Shown here: piece by piece, positions 6,267 to 7,071 of the stretch
Layout of the letters: every line of letters begins with the position of its first letter
Numbering within the stretch: position 1 is the first letter of the stretch
Origin: Clostridia bacterium
GTDB taxonomy: Bacteria; Bacillota_A; Clostridia; Peptostreptococcales; Anaerovoracaceae
DNA length: 7,071 nt
Assembly (NCBI GenBank): GCA_024403175.1
Contig: JAKSSI010000068.1
Coordinates: 1 to 7,071, forward strand
Reading direction: 5' to 3'
Notes under the pieces: model-generated
What the model was told of the DNA's origin: nothing
What the model saw: the letters and a program-made list of their open reading frames with translations, nothing else
Databases searched by the model: none
Position numbers and translations under genes: made by a program

Positions 6267-7071
6267 AAGGCTGTCTATGATTTCTTTAATAGTGTTCTGT
6301 CTTCTTGCAAGAGCTGCTTCTGCGGACTGCTTGTCGTCGTTGTGGATGCAGTAGTAAATCTTAATCTTTGGTTCTGTGCCGGAAGGACGAACTGCCATCC
6401 AAGAACCATCCTTGTACCAGAACTTAAGAACGTCTGATGGTGGAAGTCCATCTGTACCAGGAGCGTAGTCCTTCATTTCAGTAATTTCAGAATCTAATTC
6501 TGTGCCGAGTTCTCTAAGCTTTGCATTGATAGCCTTAATCTTATCTGCACCATCTTTGCCCTTGAATGTGAAGGAATCAAGGTGGTCTAAATAGTAGCCG
6601 TGTTCTTTATAAAGATCTGCAAGAACATCTACAATTGTCTTGCCGTTCATCTTGTTGTATGCAGCCATTTCGCACATAAGCATACTGGCAACAACAGAGT
6701 CCTTATCTCTTGCATAATCACCAATAAGGCAACCGTTGCTTTCTTCATAACCGAATTCGCAAACATACTTGCCTTCTTTGTTGTATCTTGTCATAAGTTC
6801 GCCGATGAACTTAAAACCTGTAAGTACTGTATCTACATGGAGATTATATTTTCTTGCAATGTCTGAACCGAATTCACTTGTTACAACTGTTGTGATAAGA
6901 GCAGACTTTTCATTGAGTCTATCTTTTCTTCTCATTAAAACGTAGTCGATGAGCATTGCACAAATCTGATTGCCTGGATAGAATTCAAACTTTCCATCTT
7001 TGCCGCGAGCTGCCATCCCGATTCTGTCGGAGTCTGGGTCGGAACCAACAACGATATCAGCGCCTTCTAAT
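6264..7071 (-). CDS. pgcA: Alpha-phosphoglucomutase (PgcA type, alpha-D-phosphohexomutase family), partial: N-terminus outside window
   Basis: The enzyme interconverts glucose 6-phosphate and glucose 1-phosphate, supplying GlgC and collecting the product of GlgP. The frame is open to the right edge of the window, so the ATG at 7016 is internal and not the start: the codons before it encode the essential metal-binding loop DPDSDRIG (7040-7017). The visible 268 residues hold the end of domain II with this Mg2+ loop, domain III with the sugar-recognition motif GYEESNG (visible residues 107-113) followed by GDYARDKDSVVASMLMCEMAAY, and domain IV with the phosphate-binding RPSGTEPKIKIYY (228-240). 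The phosphoserine motif of domain I must lie outside. GYEESNG and the domain IV sequence fit the phosphoglucomutase/phosphomannomutase group of Firmicutes (about 550-600 residues in full); the glycogen context favours glucose over mannose phosphate. Many relatives have GFEESYG, so Asn replaces Tyr here. The symbol follows the B. subtilis name and is less certain than the family. Confidence 0.9.
   Translation of the reverse strand, partial: LEGADIVVGSDPDSDRIGMAARGKDGKFEFYPGNQICAMLIDYVLMRRKDRLNEKSALITTVVTSEFGSDIARKYNLHVDTVLTGFKFIGELMTRYNKEGKYVCEFGYEESNGCLIGDYARDKDSVVASMLMCEMAAYNKMNGKTIVDVLADLYKEHGYYLDHLDSFTFKGKDGADKIKAINAKLRELGTELDSEITEMKDYAPGTDGLPPSDVLKFWYKDGSWMAVRPSGTEPKIKIYYCIHNDDKQSAEAALARRQNTIKEIIDSL

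Larger units (their letters stand above)
1..7071 (-). other. Glycogen metabolism operon, order pgcA-glgB-glgP-glgC-glgD (both ends cut)
   Basis: All five genes are on one strand with junctions of -1, 1, 27 and 10 bases and no intervening stem-loop followed by a T-run, so a single transcript entering from the right edge is likely. The set covers glucose 1-phosphate supply, ADP-glucose formation, branching and phosphorolysis. Glycogen synthase (glgA) is missing from the window; in many Firmicutes it follows glgD, so it may lie just beyond position 1. A debranching enzyme (pulA or glgX) is not visible either. Co-transcription is inferred from spacing. Confidence 0.85.

Noticed and set aside
6600..6866. 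88-residue plus-strand frame opposite the phosphoglucomutase gene
   Set aside because: It is antisense to the conserved GYEESNG region and shows no independent coding evidence.
7014..7016. ATG at 7016 as the phosphoglucomutase start
   Set aside because: The frame stays open to the window edge and the codons upstream encode the DPDSDR metal loop, which the enzyme needs; the true start is outside the window.

Overview
The window is one continuous stretch of a glycogen-metabolism gene cluster, and every gene lies on the minus strand. The organism looks like a low-to-moderate G+C Firmicute, most likely an anaerobic member of the Clostridia. The reasons are the A/T-rich codon choice with AGA dominating for arginine, purine-rich Shine-Dalgarno sequences, very tight gene packing, and above all a glgC-glgD pair, the two-subunit ADP-glucose pyrophosphorylase typical of Firmicutes. 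A genus cannot be named from this sequence alone.

In transcription order (right to left) the window holds: the C-terminal part of an alpha-phosphoglucomutase (7071 to 6264, start outside the window); glgB, glycogen branching enzyme (6264 to 4378); glgP, glycogen phosphorylase (4376 to 1938); glgC, the catalytic ADP-glucose pyrophosphorylase subunit (1910 to 804); and glgD, the non-catalytic partner subunit (793 to 1, C-terminus outside the window). The junctions are a 1-base overlap (phosphoglucomutase/glgB, TAATG), a 1-base gap (glgB/glgP), 27 bases (glgP/glgC) and 10 bases (glgC/glgD). This looks like one polycistronic unit. No promoter, terminator, RNA gene, mobile element, CRISPR array or long repeat is visible, and no non-coding stretch exceeds 27 bases, so the promoter must lie upstream of the window's right edge and the end beyond its left edge.

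The genes form a cycle around glucose 1-phosphate. Phosphoglucomutase interconverts glucose 6-phosphate and glucose 1-phosphate. GlgC/GlgD turns glucose 1-phosphate into ADP-glucose. A glycogen synthase (GlgA, not in this window) would polymerise it, GlgB adds alpha-1,6 branches, and GlgP releases glucose 1-phosphate again for phosphoglucomutase. Synthesis and breakdown genes are therefore co-transcribed, which suggests that flux direction is set mainly at the enzyme or metabolite level.

The region is mostly ordinary. The points worth a second look are the strongly diverged GlgD, which has lost the nucleotide-binding glycine loop and the catalytic positions; the position of glgP between glgB and glgC; the glgB start that lacks a clear ribosome-binding site; and a few substitutions in conserved motifs of GlgB, GlgP and the phosphoglucomutase.
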